Source: Pseudanabaena sp. M53BS1SP1A06MG (GTDB taxonomy: Bacteria; Cyanobacteriota; Cyanobacteriia; Pseudanabaenales; Pseudanabaenaceae). Taken from it: a stretch of 64,000 bases of DNA. The position numbers and the translations under genes were made by a program. This document shows positions 7,789 to 17,004 of the stretch, one piece after another; position 1 is the stretch's first letter; the number at the start of each line of letters is the position of its first letter. Below the pieces are notes generated by a model. The model had not been told where the DNA came from and did not search any database. It worked only from the letters and a program-made list of their open reading frames with translations. The stretch is taken from NCBI GenBank assembly GCA_020404105.1, contig JADBWH010000073.1, positions 19,913 through 83,912 on the forward strand, given 5' to 3'.

Positions 7789-8867
7789 ATTTTGAAGTTG
7801 ATGATCAGTTGCTCAAACCATTTTTCTAAGCGATCGCCCCAGACTTCTAGGGAATATTCCGATTCTAATTGCTGACGACAGACTAAGCGATCGATTTGAT
7901 CTATCTGAGACACTGCCTTAATTAATCCTGGGACACTTCCCATATCCACGAGGAATCCTGTCTTACCATGGCGCACAATTTCCGTTAGTCCACCGCTACG
8001 ATAGGAAATCACAGGTACTCCACAGGCAAAAGCTTCGATCGCCGCATTGCCAAAAGCCTCGATCCAGCGTGGTGTCATCAACAAAGCACTCGATTGACCT
8101 AGTTTTTGCTGTAACTCATGGGTAGATAAAAATCCTTCATAATGGATTTCTGATTTCGGGAAGTCTTTTTGAATCTGTTGCCAATAGGCTTGATCTTGAA
8201 TGAGCCCAAATACTCGTAGCGGTAAACCTGTCGCTTGAGCAGTCTCGGCGGCATCCTCTAGTCCCTTTTCAGGAGAGATGCGCCCCACCCATGCCAGACT
8301 AGGTTTTTCAGGCTTTGCCACAAAATTGTATTGAGTCACATCAATGCCTTTACCCATAATCATCAAGCGATCTCCATCTCTAAATGTATTTGCACAGGCT
8401 CGAGTATTCACAGCGATCGCTTGAGGACAAAGCTTGACTGTTTTACTAACCATTGCATCGATCACAGGCGAGAGGGATGACATACTAATCCAATGGGCGA
8501 TCGGGCGATGGAAGAATGGCGTGAGGTATAGTGGTAGCCAATCATAGGCAAAGTTAAATAACAAATCAAATTGATCTTGGGCTTCCCTTGCGTAACTCCA
8601 CATATTTTCAAGAACTGAATTTTGAGGCAACACGACTACATCTGTCCCGATTTGAGTTTGGGCAGAGACTTGTCTATTACCTGCTATTGAGGTTAGTTTT
8701 GTGACATTTGTAAACGAACCTTCAGGAGCAACAATTTCCACTTCATGTCCTTTTGCCATGAGCGCCTTGGCTGCATTCTGAAGAGTTAGTTCTACGCCGC
8801 CCCCAATTCCAGAACCTAATGCGCCCACGGGAGTAGATAAAAACAGTAACCGATATTTTTTATTCAT
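7785..8867 (-). CDS. Glycosyltransferase family 4 (GT-B fold)
   Basis: A 360-residue GT-B glycosyltransferase. Near the N-terminus is the glycine-rich donor/acceptor loop GSGIGGGVELTL. The C-terminal donor-binding domain has VGRISPEKGLEDA and the E-x7-E-like segment EAFGNAAIEAFACGVPVI. Such enzymes build glycolipids, sucrose-like sugars or exopolysaccharide; the sugar and acceptor cannot be read here. It has no signal peptide, so it acts in the cytosol or at the membrane face. It is transcribed alone. Its 3' end overlaps the convergent photosensor gene by 4 bp, which could give antisense interplay. Confidence 0.88.
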   Translation of the reverse strand: MNKKYRLLFLSTPVGALGSGIGGGVELTLQNAAKALMAKGHEVEIVAPEGSFTNVTKLTSIAGNRQVSAQTQIGTDVVVLPQNSVLENMWSYAREAQDQFDLLFNFAYDWLPLYLTPFFHRPIAHWISMSSLSPVIDAMVSKTVKLCPQAIAVNTRACANTFRDGDRLMIMGKGIDVTQYNFVAKPEKPSLAWVGRISPEKGLEDAAETAQATGLPLRVFGLIQDQAYWQQIQKDFPKSEIHYEGFLSTHELQQKLGQSSALLMTPRWIEAFGNAAIEAFACGVPVISYRSGGLTEIVRHGKTGFLVDMGSVPGLIKAVSQIDQIDRLVCRQQLESEYSLEVWGDRLEKWFEQLIINFKI

Positions 8868-8880
8868 TTCTTTTCGTTAT

Positions 8881-8915
8881 AAAAGAAGGGTCGCGCAAAG
8901 TGCGACCCTTCTTTT
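8881..8915 (-). terminator. Terminator of the reductase gene
   Basis: Perfect 14-nt arms, AAAAGAAGGGTCGC (8881-8894) and its complement (8902-8915), enclose a 7-nt loop and overlap the stop codon of the upstream reductase gene on the minus strand. The stem has an A-tract on one side and T-run on the other, so it can work as an intrinsic terminator. Confidence 0.75.
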
Positions 8916-10041
8916 ATTTTATACCCATTAACCCTTTCGTGAGGCGCTTCACCGCAGCCCCAGCGACATCGCGATAACGCAACTCACCACAGAGAATTTT
9001 GCCCATGCGTTGACTAGCACTAGGGCGCTTCACTCCCATTTTGTAACCAAAACTAGGAATGCGATAGAAAATATTAGCAATGCGCTGTGCCCACACCATA
9101 TCTTCACCCCATTCTTCATGTACTCTCTGGGTATATTGCTTTAGAGCATCAGTATTGCCGCCAATCGCTTCATCGATCGCTTGCCCTGCAAACACTCCTG
9201 TTAACAGGGAAGGACGAATTCCCTCGGCAGTAAATGGATCGACAATACATGCCGATTCCCCTGTAAGAATTGCATTTTGGGTATGTAGTGGTTGATTTCC
9301 ATTCCATAAACAGAGTGGATGTCCATATTGCTTAATGGAAGTGATATCAATGCCAAACTTTTCCGCGTAGGCAGCGCCAAGCTCTTTAAGATTTTGCTTC
9401 TCACCACCAAGGAATGTACCTGCACCAATGGAATAACCGTCAGGTTTAGGGAAGTTCCAGATATAACCATTTTGGACAGAACCAAAGTCAAAATGGGCGG
9501 CACTCACATCGGGCGCAGAGTGAGGCGCTTCGACTTCGAGGGCGGCTCCCATGCGGCGTTTTCTCTCTTTAAATCCTAGCCATTTTGCCATAGTGCCTTT
9601 TGCGCCATCAGCAGCAATTAGATATTTTGCTTCAAAGACATCATTTTCGGTTTTGACTAACCAGCGATCGCTCTTCCATTCAATTCCTGTAACGCCATTA
9701 TTATCGCGAAGTTCCACACCTAATTTTTGAGCTTGTTGGACTAGGTAATGATCAAATACATCGCGGCGCACCATCCACACTGGTTCTTGAGTTTCTAACG
9801 CGACCAGTTCAGGATCGCCCATTTGCCATGTATAGCGAATATTGCTGACGGTTAGTGAAACTGCTGGCGAAAAGTCAAAATCAAACCACTCTTGTACCAT
9901 CGGCGAAACGCCACCACCACAAGGTTTGTATCGAGGCAGGCTTTCTTTTTCGAGTAACAAAACCGAACGTCCTCGTTTTGCCAAATGATAGGATGCTGAA
10001 CCACCAGATGGTCCTGCTCCCACAACAATGCAGTCGTACAT
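8914..10041 (-). CDS. Geranylgeranyl reductase family FAD-dependent oxidoreductase
   Basis: A flavoprotein of the geranylgeranyl reductase/PHBH-like superfamily. The N-terminal Rossmann motif GAGPSGGSASYHLAKRG follows immediately after the start, then LPRYKPCGGG, typical of the prenyl-reductase branch. A second FAD motif appears as LTGESACIVDPFTAEGI. These enzymes saturate prenyl chains of chlorophyll, tocopherol or lipids, but this one is not an obvious ChlP, so the substrate is open. I chose ATG at 10041 because the Rossmann strand starts there; the frame extends to a TTG at 10074. About 375 residues, transcribed alone. Confidence 0.85.
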   Translation of the reverse strand: MYDCIVVGAGPSGGSASYHLAKRGRSVLLLEKESLPRYKPCGGGVSPMVQEWFDFDFSPAVSLTVSNIRYTWQMGDPELVALETQEPVWMVRRDVFDHYLVQQAQKLGVELRDNNGVTGIEWKSDRWLVKTENDVFEAKYLIAADGAKGTMAKWLGFKERKRRMGAALEVEAPHSAPDVSAAHFDFGSVQNGYIWNFPKPDGYSIGAGTFLGGEKQNLKELGAAYAEKFGIDITSIKQYGHPLCLWNGNQPLHTQNAILTGESACIVDPFTAEGIRPSLLTGVFAGQAIDEAIGGNTDALKQYTQRVHEEWGEDMVWAQRIANIFYRIPSFGYKMGVKRPSASQRMGKILCGELRYRDVAGAAVKRLTKGLMGIK

Positions 10042-10164
10042 AGAAAATTTTCTTTTAGGTAAGGGTACAAGCAAGTCTGTTTGATTTTACCGTTAATTTA
10101 TGGAGTAATTGCCAATCTATAAACCCCAACTAAAGGCAGTGCTTGGGAATACCCTTGTTTGAGT

Positions 10165-11262
10165 TTATAAAAAGTTACGCTTAACTACCTTGGCTGGAAA
10201 TTCCTTGTCGCGGATTTGAACTTGCACAATTTGTCCAATCTTGGCGAGATGGTGCGGGATATAACCAAAGGCGATCGCTTTGCCGAGGGTTGGCGACATC
10301 GTGCCACTGGTGACGATACCCACAGTTTCACCTTCAAAACGAATCGGATAATCATGACGAGCGATATTGCGACCTTCCAATTCCAAACCAACTAGTTTAC
10401 GAGGAACTCCATTCTGTTTTTGATCTTCGAGGACAGCACGTCCGTAGAATTCACCCTTCTCTTTGAGATGAATAATCCAATTGATATCGGCTTCCCAAGG
10501 TGTAGTGCTATCGTCCATGTCCTGACCATAGAGGTGCATTCCTGCTTCGAGTCGCAGGGTGTCACGACAACCTAAGCCACAAGGAACAACACCTAGATCA
10601 AGTAGTTTTTGCCAAAGTGCTTTCCCAGTTTCGATATCGGTCATAATTTCACAGCCATCTTCGCCTGTGTAGCCTGTACGTGCCACGAAGCTGCGAACGC
10701 CTAGTACTTCTGTATAGGTATGCCCAAAGCGCAGTCTGGGTAATTTCATCAAGTCAGCACCGACTAGCTCCTGCAAAGTGGCGATCGCTGTTTTCCCCTG
10801 TACGGCAATTAAGGTTTGTGATGCGGAGTTATCAACTAAGCGATCGCCTAAATGTTGTTGTAACCATGCCTTATCCTTTTCGGTGGTGGAAGCATTGACA
10901 ATCACTGACCAATTTTCGCGATCGCCATCTGGCTCATGGTGATAAAAAATTACATCATCGATAATCCCACCTTGCTCATTGAGTAAGACTGTATATAGAG
11001 CCTGTCCTACCTTGACTCGACCTAAGTTCGATGGCACAAGTTTGTTTAAGGTTTCAAGAACTCCTTCCCCAGAAATCGCAAATTTGCCCATGTGGGATAC
11101 ATCAAACATCCCCACCTGCGATCGCACTGCCTTATGTTCGGCAATGATGCCCTGATACTGCACGGGCATCTCCCACCCACCAAATTCTACTAATCGCGCA
11201 CCAGAGCTAACATGAAGATCATACAAAGGGGTGCGCTTGAGAGAGTTGCTCATGATTGCCAT
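10165..11262 (-). CDS. gcvT: Aminomethyltransferase, glycine cleavage T protein
   Basis: GcvT transfers the aminomethyl carbon of glycine to tetrahydrofolate, releasing ammonia; in cyanobacteria this recovers photorespiratory glycine. The 365-residue protein shows the family landmarks: EFGGWEMPVQY near the N-terminus, VGMFDVSHMGK (the catalytic Asp lies further on), and RTGYTGEDGCEI. The C-terminal barrel ends with VTSGTMSPTLGKAIAFGYI. Start is ATG at 11262 or, equally, ATG at 11253 (MSNSLKRTPLYDLH). No gcvH or gcvP is adjacent, so the complex is encoded at dispersed loci. Cytosolic. Confidence 0.95.
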   Translation of the reverse strand: MAIMSNSLKRTPLYDLHVSSGARLVEFGGWEMPVQYQGIIAEHKAVRSQVGMFDVSHMGKFAISGEGVLETLNKLVPSNLGRVKVGQALYTVLLNEQGGIIDDVIFYHHEPDGDRENWSVIVNASTTEKDKAWLQQHLGDRLVDNSASQTLIAVQGKTAIATLQELVGADLMKLPRLRFGHTYTEVLGVRSFVARTGYTGEDGCEIMTDIETGKALWQKLLDLGVVPCGLGCRDTLRLEAGMHLYGQDMDDSTTPWEADINWIIHLKEKGEFYGRAVLEDQKQNGVPRKLVGLELEGRNIARHDYPIRFEGETVGIVTSGTMSPTLGKAIAFGYIPHHLAKIGQIVQVQIRDKEFPAKVVKRNFL

Positions 11263-11637
11263 TGAAAAAATTGGTTACATCTATAGATTATGCAATCTGA
11301 AGTGACGATTGTTATTGACCACACCCGAACATCATAACTGACCAGAGATTGCTCCGATTCGGATACCACCAGCTTCGTCCTAACGAAAAGGTAGAGCTGT
11401 TACTTGAAATTTCGCTGGGGTAATTGTTGGTGACATATTGCACCTGAGTTGAACTGTATTGGGACATTGTATCAATACAGCAATTCTCGTTATGACTTTT
11501 AGTTTGTCTAGGCTTTCAAATTTTGGACGAATGTATAGGCTTTTCAATAGCTATTGCAAATATTCTCAGTAAACTCATCTAAATCAAGGCAAAATCTCCA
11601 TGATGAGAATAGCTATAGCTGTCCAAATGTTCTTGAC
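11263..11637. other. Spacer without a recognised gene
   Basis: No supported reading frame or RNA is seen between gcvT and the palindrome. The last bases hold TTGACA at 11633-11638, a consensus -35 for the next operon. Confidence 0.5.
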
Positions 11638-11661
11638 AAAGCTACACTACAATGTTAGGAT
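11633..11661 (+). promoter_or_regulatory. Predicted sigma-70 promoter of the AbiE-type operon
   Basis: TTGACA (11633-11638) and TAGGAT (11656-11661, four of six matches to TATAAT) are spaced by exactly 17 bp, and lie 65-93 bp upstream of the first start codon. The -10 box and spacer fall within the left arm of a perfect palindrome, so anything binding the palindrome would block polymerase. Confidence 0.5.
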
Positions 11662-11702
11662 TACATCCTAAGGATGTAATCCTAACATTGTAGTGTAGCT
11701 TT
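11638..11702. promoter_or_regulatory. Perfect 65-bp palindrome upstream of the AbiE-type pair
   Basis: Two perfect 32-nt arms (11638-11669 and 11671-11702) surround a single A at 11670. The arm begins AAAGCTACACTACAATGTTA. It ends 23 bp before the antitoxin start codon and overlaps the predicted -10 region. AbiEi antitoxins are known to repress their own operon by binding inverted repeats, so an operator is the favoured reading. The unusual length and perfection also allow a foldback repeat. Confidence 0.65.
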
Positions 11703-11725
11703 GAATTTTTGAGTGCCAACTATTT

Positions 11726-12631
11726 ATGCAAGTTGAGAAAGCCATCACATTATCACTTGGTAATTTAGAACAGCCCGTCATCTCTAAATATCAGTTTGGA
11801 TTAACTGTAAACAAAATATACCGAAGTAAGTTTTATAGCGGTGAACCTGTAGATCTCCATAAGGATTTTGCGGAAAAAGCAGACATTGCTAAACACTTAA
11901 AATTATTACTAAATGAAGGAGTTTTGTTTCCTCATAAGAATCTCTCCAATATTTTTACTCTTCTTGGTCGATCTAATGGCGATCCTGAGGATATAGCTTG
12001 TACAGTTGATCCTTTTTGCTATATGTCTCATCTAAGTGCCATGTCGTATCATGGTTTAACAGATCGAATACCAAAAAAGCTATTTATATCTTCCCCTCCG
12101 AATGATACTTGGCGATCTTTAGCAAAAGAGAAAATGCAGAAAGATCTGGGCGATAGTTTTGAAAGTTATTGTGAGCATGGGTTGCCCAAACTAGTTAGAC
12201 CGACGAACATGAATAAGATCGATAAGACAGACCTTTATTGTCTAAATTCTATGCGCTTGGGAGCATATAAGAATGTTAGGGGGAGATCTCTCAGAGTTTC
12301 AACTATAGGAAGAACATTCCTTGATATGTTAAGAAATCCTGAACTATGCGGGGGTATCAATCATATATTAGATGTATTTGATGAATATGGAGAGAAATAT
12401 CTCAGATTGATCACTGACGATATTGATAAAAACGGAGAGCCTATCGATAAGGTTAGGGCAGGCTATATTTTGAATGAGCGATTAGGTATTAATAATAATG
12501 AGATTATTAATGGCTGGTCTTCACTTGCTCAAAGGGGTGGATCGAGAAAGCTTGATTCAAGCTCAGAATACTCTCCCAAATGGTCAGATAAATGGAAAAT
12601 TTCTTTGAATATTTTCAGGAATAGTGCTTGA
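11726..12631 (+). CDS. AbiEi-type antitoxin / transcriptional regulator
   Basis: The 301-residue product has the AbiEi C-terminal-domain signature VDPFCYMSHLSAMSYHGLTD followed by RIPKKLFISS, and STIGRTFLDML. In type IV AbiE systems this protein neutralises the toxin's effect without binding it and represses its own promoter. The N-terminus is helical (LHKDFAEKADIAKHLKLLL), as expected for a DNA-binding part, though divergent from the standard short winged helix. Its stop overlaps the toxin start as TGATG, so translation is coupled. AT-rich, HIP1-free sequence suggests transfer. Confidence 0.8.
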   Translation: MQVEKAITLSLGNLEQPVISKYQFGLTVNKIYRSKFYSGEPVDLHKDFAEKADIAKHLKLLLNEGVLFPHKNLSNIFTLLGRSNGDPEDIACTVDPFCYMSHLSAMSYHGLTDRIPKKLFISSPPNDTWRSLAKEKMQKDLGDSFESYCEHGLPKLVRPTNMNKIDKTDLYCLNSMRLGAYKNVRGRSLRVSTIGRTFLDMLRNPELCGGINHILDVFDEYGEKYLRLITDDIDKNGEPIDKVRAGYILNERLGINNNEIINGWSSLAQRGGSRKLDSSSEYSPKWSDKWKISLNIFRNSA

Positions 12632-13497
12632 TGAGTGAAATCGAGGGATATGATATCAAAGACTGGGTTGAAGAGGCATCAACTACAAGTAATAAGGAGT
12701 TTCGTCAGGCTGTACATACTATCTTGTCGTCAATTGCTTCAGATAGTGACTTAAAAGCAAACATGATTTTGAAAGGAGGCATTTTGTTAGCGATAAGATA
12801 TAAAAGTCATCGCTTTACAACAGATATCGACTTTTCTACGGAGAAACCACGCGGTGGCGAGATTACTGAAGATGGCGTTCGTAAATCTTTGGATAGTAGT
12901 CTAGCCCAGATGGTTGAGGAATTGGATTATGATTTAGATTGTCGTGTACAAAGTAGTAAGTTACAGCCAAGGGATGTTAAATCTACATATCCATCAATTA
13001 AGATGAAAGTAGGATATGCATATAAAGGGACACCTCAGCATAAGCGATTATTGTCTTTGCAATCACCGAATACCATATCAATTGATTATAGTTTGAATGA
13101 AGCAACTCCTAATATTGAAGATTTAAAGCTAAATCTTGAAGAAGGCATTTTAGCTTATTCATTAACAGACTTAATAGCCGAAAAATATCGCTCATTATTA
13201 CAGCAAGTTTCTAGAAATAGAAATCGTAGACAAGATGTATATGACATAAACTTATTAGTCGAAAGATTTGGGGATATTAATGATTTTGAAAGAAGCAAAA
13301 TCTTGAATTCCTTAATTATTAAATCGAAAGCAAGAGAGATATCGCCAGATATAAATTCATTTGAAGACCCAGATTTAAAATCCAGAGCTCAAAAAGACTA
13401 TCACACTCTTAAAGATGAGATAGAGAGTGAGCTTCCAGACTTTGATGATTTATTTCAAAAAGTCTCTGACTTCTATAGATCATTGCCATGGTCATAA
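12631..13497 (+). CDS. AbiEii/AbiGii-type nucleotidyltransferase toxin
   Basis: A DUF1814/AbiEii nucleotidyltransferase. The active-site motif is visible as K48-G-G50 followed by R61-F-T-T-D65-I-D67-F, with the two aspartates as metal ligands. A later motif, AEKYRSLL (E184, K185) and RRQDVYDI (D202, D205), is the family's second signature. Members transfer nucleotides to RNA acceptors such as tRNA and cause reversible growth arrest or phage exclusion. At 288 residues it has normal length. I chose ATG at 12631, which overlaps the upstream stop; TTG at 12628 is also in frame. All catalytic residues appear intact, so the toxin looks active. Confidence 0.85.
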   Translation: MSEIEGYDIKDWVEEASTTSNKEFRQAVHTILSSIASDSDLKANMILKGGILLAIRYKSHRFTTDIDFSTEKPRGGEITEDGVRKSLDSSLAQMVEELDYDLDCRVQSSKLQPRDVKSTYPSIKMKVGYAYKGTPQHKRLLSLQSPNTISIDYSLNEATPNIEDLKLNLEEGILAYSLTDLIAEKYRSLLQQVSRNRNRRQDVYDINLLVERFGDINDFERSKILNSLIIKSKAREISPDINSFEDPDLKSRAQKDYHTLKDEIESELPDFDDLFQKVSDFYRSLPWS

Positions 13498-13573
13498 CGA
13501 GATTAGAAATTTGAAAGGATAATTATTTGGCGATATTAATCGTATCTTGAATAAACAGATTTTGGTTTAGGCG

Positions 13574-14152
13574 TTATTTACTAGTTGTAATTGCGCCTAA
13601 CCGATCGCCAAAAGGGAAAAACCTAATAGTTGCTTTACCAATGACATTTCCTTTTGGTAAAAATCCCCAGATATGCGAATCATTGCTGTGATTGCGATTG
13701 TCGCCCATCATCCAGTAATGACCTTTGGGAACTAACACTTCACGCATCGCATATTTTGGAGATTCCGCAATATAGGACTCATCAAGAGGTTCACCATTGC
13801 GATAGACCTTACCATTTTTAATCGCAATGCGATCGCCTTCCACACCAATCAATCGCTTAATGTAAGCCTTGCTCGTATCACTTGTTGCAGGCGTAGCAGG
13901 CGGATAGAAAATTAAAATATCGCCGTATTGAGGTTCTTGCCAACGCTGGGAAATTTTGTCTACTAAAATGCGATCGCCCACTTGTAAAGTTGGTTCCATC
14001 GAGCCAGAGGGAATGAAGCGTGGCTCCACAATAAACGTGCGTAGGAAAATAGCGATCGCAAGGGCAACAGCAAAAATCCGAATCGTTTCACCATGTTGCT
14101 GCCACCAAGGTTTGACGGTCACTTGCGAATCGAGCTTATTTTCTGTGGACAT
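13574..14152 (-). CDS. lepB: Signal peptidase I (short paralogue)
   Basis: A type I leader peptidase that cleaves signal peptides after export across the thylakoid or plasma membrane. One N-terminal membrane segment (FAVALAIAIFLRTFIV, about residues 27-42) precedes the catalytic domain. Ser51 in PSGSMEPTL and Lys99 in YIKRLIGVEGD form the Ser/Lys dyad. The box MMGDNRNHSNDSHIWG is complete. It has 192 residues. It lies 92 bp downstream of a second signal peptidase gene in the same orientation, evidently from tandem duplication and divergence. The two may be cotranscribed. Confidence 0.95.
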   Translation of the reverse strand: MSTENKLDSQVTVKPWWQQHGETIRIFAVALAIAIFLRTFIVEPRFIPSGSMEPTLQVGDRILVDKISQRWQEPQYGDILIFYPPATPATSDTSKAYIKRLIGVEGDRIAIKNGKVYRNGEPLDESYIAESPKYAMREVLVPKGHYWMMGDNRNHSNDSHIWGFLPKGNVIGKATIRFFPFGDRLGAITTSK

Positions 14153-14244
14153 GAATCAATATTTATGTGTTGTGATCTAACTAATTGGGCTAAAGGAAAC
14201 TATGAACGCAGGTTTGCGCGACCTGTACATAAATTTTAATATTT

Positions 14245-14943
14245 TTAATATTTAGGAACAGTCAAGTTACCCGCACGACTATCAAAAGGCCAATAGCGAA
14301 ACATTGCCCGCCCGACGATATTTTCCTCTGGCATGAAGCCCCATGCATGGGAATCCAAACTGTTATTGCGGTTATCACCCATCACCCAATATTTACCATT
14401 GGGGACAGTGAAATATGGATAATCCTTTCCTGATTGCACATTAGGGGGACGGAAGCAATTAGGGCAGAGGGCATCATCTTGGGTCGGTAAAGTGTAATTT
14501 GGCGGAGTCGCAACGTATGGCTCATTTAAGGGCACATCATTAATAAATACTTTTCCATCATGAATGCTGATGCGATCGCCAGGTAAGCCAATGACTCGCT
14601 TGATATAAACCTTCGTGGGATCAGGCACTATAGCAACATTGGGAGGATTAAAGACAATTATTTCGCCACGTTCAGGCTTGCGCCAGCGAAAGGAAAGTTT
14701 GTCAATAATTAGGCGATCATCAATTAATAGAGTTGGCTCCATGGAGCTAGAGGGAATATAGCGTGGCTCTGCTACAAATATGCGTACTCCGACCGCTAGT
14801 AAGATCGCCACAGTCACCGTCGGCAGATTGTCCGCTAAAATTGTTTTGAGCGAACGTTCCTGAACTGGTGGTACTTGTTTGGGATCAGACGGTGGATTGA
14901 CTGGAGACTGATTAGTGCGATCGCTAGAATTATCAGATGACAT
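14245..14943 (-). CDS. lepB: Signal peptidase I (longer paralogue)
   Basis: The second type I signal peptidase, 232 residues. It has a proline-rich cytosolic N-terminus of about 35 residues, one membrane segment (VTVAILLAVGVRIFVA), Ser67 in PSSSMEPTL and Lys115 in YIKRVIGLPGD, then VMGDNRNNSLDSHAWG. Compared with its neighbour it carries an insertion near CPNCFRPPNVQSG; the paired cysteines could form a disulfide or bind metal. Two LepB proteins are common in cyanobacteria, where they can divide thylakoid and plasma-membrane or pilin substrates; which is which cannot be told here. Confidence 0.95.
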   Translation of the reverse strand: MSSDNSSDRTNQSPVNPPSDPKQVPPVQERSLKTILADNLPTVTVAILLAVGVRIFVAEPRYIPSSSMEPTLLIDDRLIIDKLSFRWRKPERGEIIVFNPPNVAIVPDPTKVYIKRVIGLPGDRISIHDGKVFINDVPLNEPYVATPPNYTLPTQDDALCPNCFRPPNVQSGKDYPYFTVPNGKYWVMGDNRNNSLDSHAWGFMPEENIVGRAMFRYWPFDSRAGNLTVPKY

Positions 14944-15012
14944 AGAAATGCTCGCGGAATATGTACTTATCTTAGATCGTCTTTAGTCAGTGTGGTCTAA
15001 AGCGCCGACTTA

Positions 15013-16836
15013 CTACTTTTTCAAGACACTAGGAACCTCAATCGCGCGATCACCAGAAAGGTTAAATTCTTGATGAATTAGCATTAACGCCTGTTCCGCC
15101 TGATTATCACGGACTACACAACTAACTTTAATTTCAGATGTGGCAATCATCTCAATATTAATACTTGCATCGGCTAATGCTCCAAACATCCTTGCAGCAA
15201 TACCAGATTGATTAATCATCCCTGCTCCCACGATGCTGACTTTGCTGATGTCGTCATCACAGGAGACTTCGCCATAACCGAGATCGTTTGCCACCTGCTT
15301 CAGGGCAGTTTCCGCTTTTGCCCGATCCGTAATAGCTACCGTAAAGGCAATCTCATTAACATCGCGATCAGACTGGGACTGCACAATCATATCTAAGCTA
15401 ATATTTTGCTCAGCTAATTGTTCCAGAATTTTGGCTGCCATTCCTGGACGATCTGGTACTTTCTGAACTGCGATTCTGGCTCGATTGCGATCAAGAGCAA
15501 CGCCCCGTACTGGTGGATTGTTGGTATTAAGGATTGTTTCGCGGGAAGTGGATGTCTGTACTGGCACATCAAAGACTTTTTGAAGAGCAGCGATCGCTAC
15601 CTCGCCATCGGTTGCGGCAATTACACAGCTAATCTTAATCTCTGAGGTAGAGATCATCTGAATATTCACCCCAGCTTCTGCCAATGCCGAGAACATTTTT
15701 GCGGCAACTCCTGGACGACCAATCATCCCAACGCCAATAATGCTGATTTTTGCGACGTTGGAGTCAACAGTAACAGAACTTGCACCAATCTCTAGGCTAC
15801 GGGTGACCAATTCCGCCAACTGCAATTGATTTTGAGGAATCGTAAAAGCAATATCATTAACTCCCTCAATTTCTTGCACCGCTTGAATGATTAAGTCTAC
15901 ATTTACGGATTGCTCGGCAAGGGGTTTGAATAATTGCGAGGCGATCCCTGGTCGATCAGGGATCTGCAATAGGGCAATCTTGACTTGATCGTAATCAATA
16001 GAAATATTTTCCACGAAACGATTTACCTCTAAGGTTTTTAGATCACCTATGCCAATACGTGGCGAGGTAATTACTGTCCCTGGATCATCAAGCCAACTTG
16101 ATCGCACACACATTTTTACGCCAAAGTTTCTTGCTATCTCGACCGATCGCGGATGTAAAACCTTAGCGCCCAAACTAGCTAGCTCTAGCATTTCATCGCA
16201 AGTAATTTCATCGAGCATTTGTGCTTTGGGCACAATGCGGGGATCGGTGGTGAGAATTCCTGGAACATCTGTATAAATCTCACAAACATCAGCTTCAATC
16301 GCCGCCGCGATCGCCACTGCCGAAGTGTCCGAACCACCCCTTCCTAGGGTCGTGATTTCGGTACTCGGCAAACCTGTTGCTTCATCAAGCGCCACACCTT
16401 GGAAGCCTGCAATTACGACAACCTTACCTAAAGCCAAAGCTGATTTAATTTGATCAGCTTCCACATACAAAATTCTGGCACGTGTATGTTTTGGTTCAGT
16501 GACTACCCGCACTTGCGAACCATTCATAGCGATCGCTGGTTGACCCACCGCTTGTAGCGCCATACTTAGCAAAGCGATCGTCACCTGTTCACCCGTTGCC
16601 AAGAGCAAATCCGTCTCACGCTCTTTCGCGTCAATTTCTTCGAGGGTTTGGGCATGGGTTGCAGCTACAGATTCGGCAAGGGCAACTAGTCCATCCGTGG
16701 TTTTGCCCATCGCCGAAACTACAACTACGACTTGATTACCCGCATCAACTGTCCGCTTAATGCGATCGCGTACTGCTTTAATGCGATCAGCATCGGCTAC
16801 GGAGGAGCCACCATATTTTTGAACTATTAGCGCCAT
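15013..16836 (-). CDS. lysC: Aspartate kinase with four ACT domains
   Basis: Aspartate kinase phosphorylates aspartate at the entry to lysine, threonine and methionine synthesis. The kinase domain begins VQKYGGSSVADADRI and includes TLGRGGSDTSAVAIAAA. After about residue 260 come two tandem ACT pairs, seen in the near-repeated segments PDRPGIASQLF, IGVGMIGRPGVAAKMF, PDRPGMAAKIL and VGAGMINQSGIAARMF. The 607-residue length and four ACT units match the cyanobacterial form; standard bacterial enzymes have two. It is probably feedback-inhibited by lysine and threonine. Start ATG at 16836, monocistronic. Confidence 0.95.
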   Translation of the reverse strand: MALIVQKYGGSSVADADRIKAVRDRIKRTVDAGNQVVVVVSAMGKTTDGLVALAESVAATHAQTLEEIDAKERETDLLLATGEQVTIALLSMALQAVGQPAIAMNGSQVRVVTEPKHTRARILYVEADQIKSALALGKVVVIAGFQGVALDEATGLPSTEITTLGRGGSDTSAVAIAAAIEADVCEIYTDVPGILTTDPRIVPKAQMLDEITCDEMLELASLGAKVLHPRSVEIARNFGVKMCVRSSWLDDPGTVITSPRIGIGDLKTLEVNRFVENISIDYDQVKIALLQIPDRPGIASQLFKPLAEQSVNVDLIIQAVQEIEGVNDIAFTIPQNQLQLAELVTRSLEIGASSVTVDSNVAKISIIGVGMIGRPGVAAKMFSALAEAGVNIQMISTSEIKISCVIAATDGEVAIAALQKVFDVPVQTSTSRETILNTNNPPVRGVALDRNRARIAVQKVPDRPGMAAKILEQLAEQNISLDMIVQSQSDRDVNEIAFTVAITDRAKAETALKQVANDLGYGEVSCDDDISKVSIVGAGMINQSGIAARMFGALADASINIEMIATSEIKVSCVVRDNQAEQALMLIHQEFNLSGDRAIEVPSVLKK

Positions 16837-17004
16837 TCGTGGGGAAAATTTTGTAAACCTGAGAGAGTTTCTGAAGATGTTTTGCTCAATAACCCAAGTC
16901 CAGTCAACTCAATCAAGTTAACTAATTCAAGTCAAAGCATTACAGCTTATCTATCATACATTTCATCTAGACAATCACTATACAAACGTCTGTGCGATTT
17001 AAGC

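Noticed and set aside
11263..11400. Glycine riboswitch upstream of gcvT
   Set aside because: The leader has no tandem aptamer-like conserved core or terminator stem near the gcvT start.
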